A stretch of 64,000 bases of DNA from Sabethes cyaneus (taxonomy: Eukaryota; Arthropoda; Insecta; Diptera; Culicidae): NCBI RefSeq assembly GCF_943734655.1, contig NC_071355.1:236806027-236870026 (forward strand), written 5' to 3'. The notes below the pieces were generated by a model. That model saw only the letters and a program-made list of their open reading frames with translations. It was not told the origin of the DNA and did no database searches. The position numbers and the translations under genes were made by a program. Shown here in pieces: positions 63,991 to 64,000 of this stretch; within the stretch, counting starts at the first letter, position 1; each line of letters opens with the position of its first letter.

Positions 63991-64000
63991 ACTCCTCTCT

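Overview
This is an AT-rich, intergenic or intronic-looking piece of a large insect genome. It is most likely from a mosquito, probably a culicine. The identification is inference from the repeat families: RTE-type and LOA-type non-LTR retrotransposons, mariner relatives of the kind I associate with mosquitoes, tRNA-derived SINEs, and a medium-length repeat that carries a (GT)n tract and the text TATAACAAAGG. I could not support a single complete host protein-coding gene, and I see no rRNA, intact tRNA or CRISPR array. Almost everything that can be named is a transposon, a transposon relic or a tandem repeat. Many are nested, so insertion order can be read in places.

Layout. 1-6.4 kb: purine-only low-complexity blocks broken up by foldback elements and a small RTE relic. 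6.4-9.7 kb: unique-looking sequence with a CT tract. 9.7-15.5 kb: a 914-bp inverted-repeat element with a smaller foldback inside it, then a degenerate ATGGTCGTACCGAACCATT-type tandem repeat hit by three SINE pieces and a CACTATGG-ended element. 16.06-18.52 kb: a 5'-truncated RTE copy with a clean 14-bp target duplication and a 794-codon open frame. 19.9-22.1 kb: the GT-containing repeat with a TTAA-flanked element inside it. 23.9-24.2 kb: a SINE next to a 73-bp near-perfect hairpin. 25.4-26.9 kb: GC-rich unique sequence. 28.0-28.8 kb: an internally deleted mariner. 29.2-36.0 kb: a second, broken mariner split by a 5.6-kb LOA-type retrotransposon flanked by a ~130-bp duplication. That retrotransposon is itself split by a 1,149-bp inverted-repeat element. 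36-40.4 kb: a Jockey/CR1-like RT scrap, a CACTATGG-ended long-arm element and an RTE pseudogene. 44.0-46.0 kb: a 13-bp-unit satellite that reads open in all three frames of the minus strand. 46.5-59.4 kb: more nested non-autonomous elements, several with Transib-like CACAGTG ends. 48.8-50.3 kb and 60.6-62.1 kb: GC-rich, non-repetitive blocks that could be 5' exons or promoters. 62.0-64 kb: two more RTE scraps and a ~135-bp tandem repeat.

How the parts interact. The only long open reading frames with recognisable domains are retrotransposon ORF2 proteins. The RTE copy (endonuclease end plus RT) lacks its 5' end. The LOA-type copy has intact-looking RT and RNase H domains, but its endonuclease is interrupted by a DNA element and its C-terminal zinc motif is frameshifted. 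The most notable structural signal is the set of non-autonomous elements whose ends read CAC(A/T)(A/G)TGG. Two of them have exact 5-bp target duplications (CGACG and GGTGG), which fits the Transib superfamily, relatives of the RAG recombinase. The other strong signal is the unusually long LOA target duplication. Coordinates of repeat boundaries were read by eye and most are good to within a few bases. Family names come from memory of motifs, not from searches.
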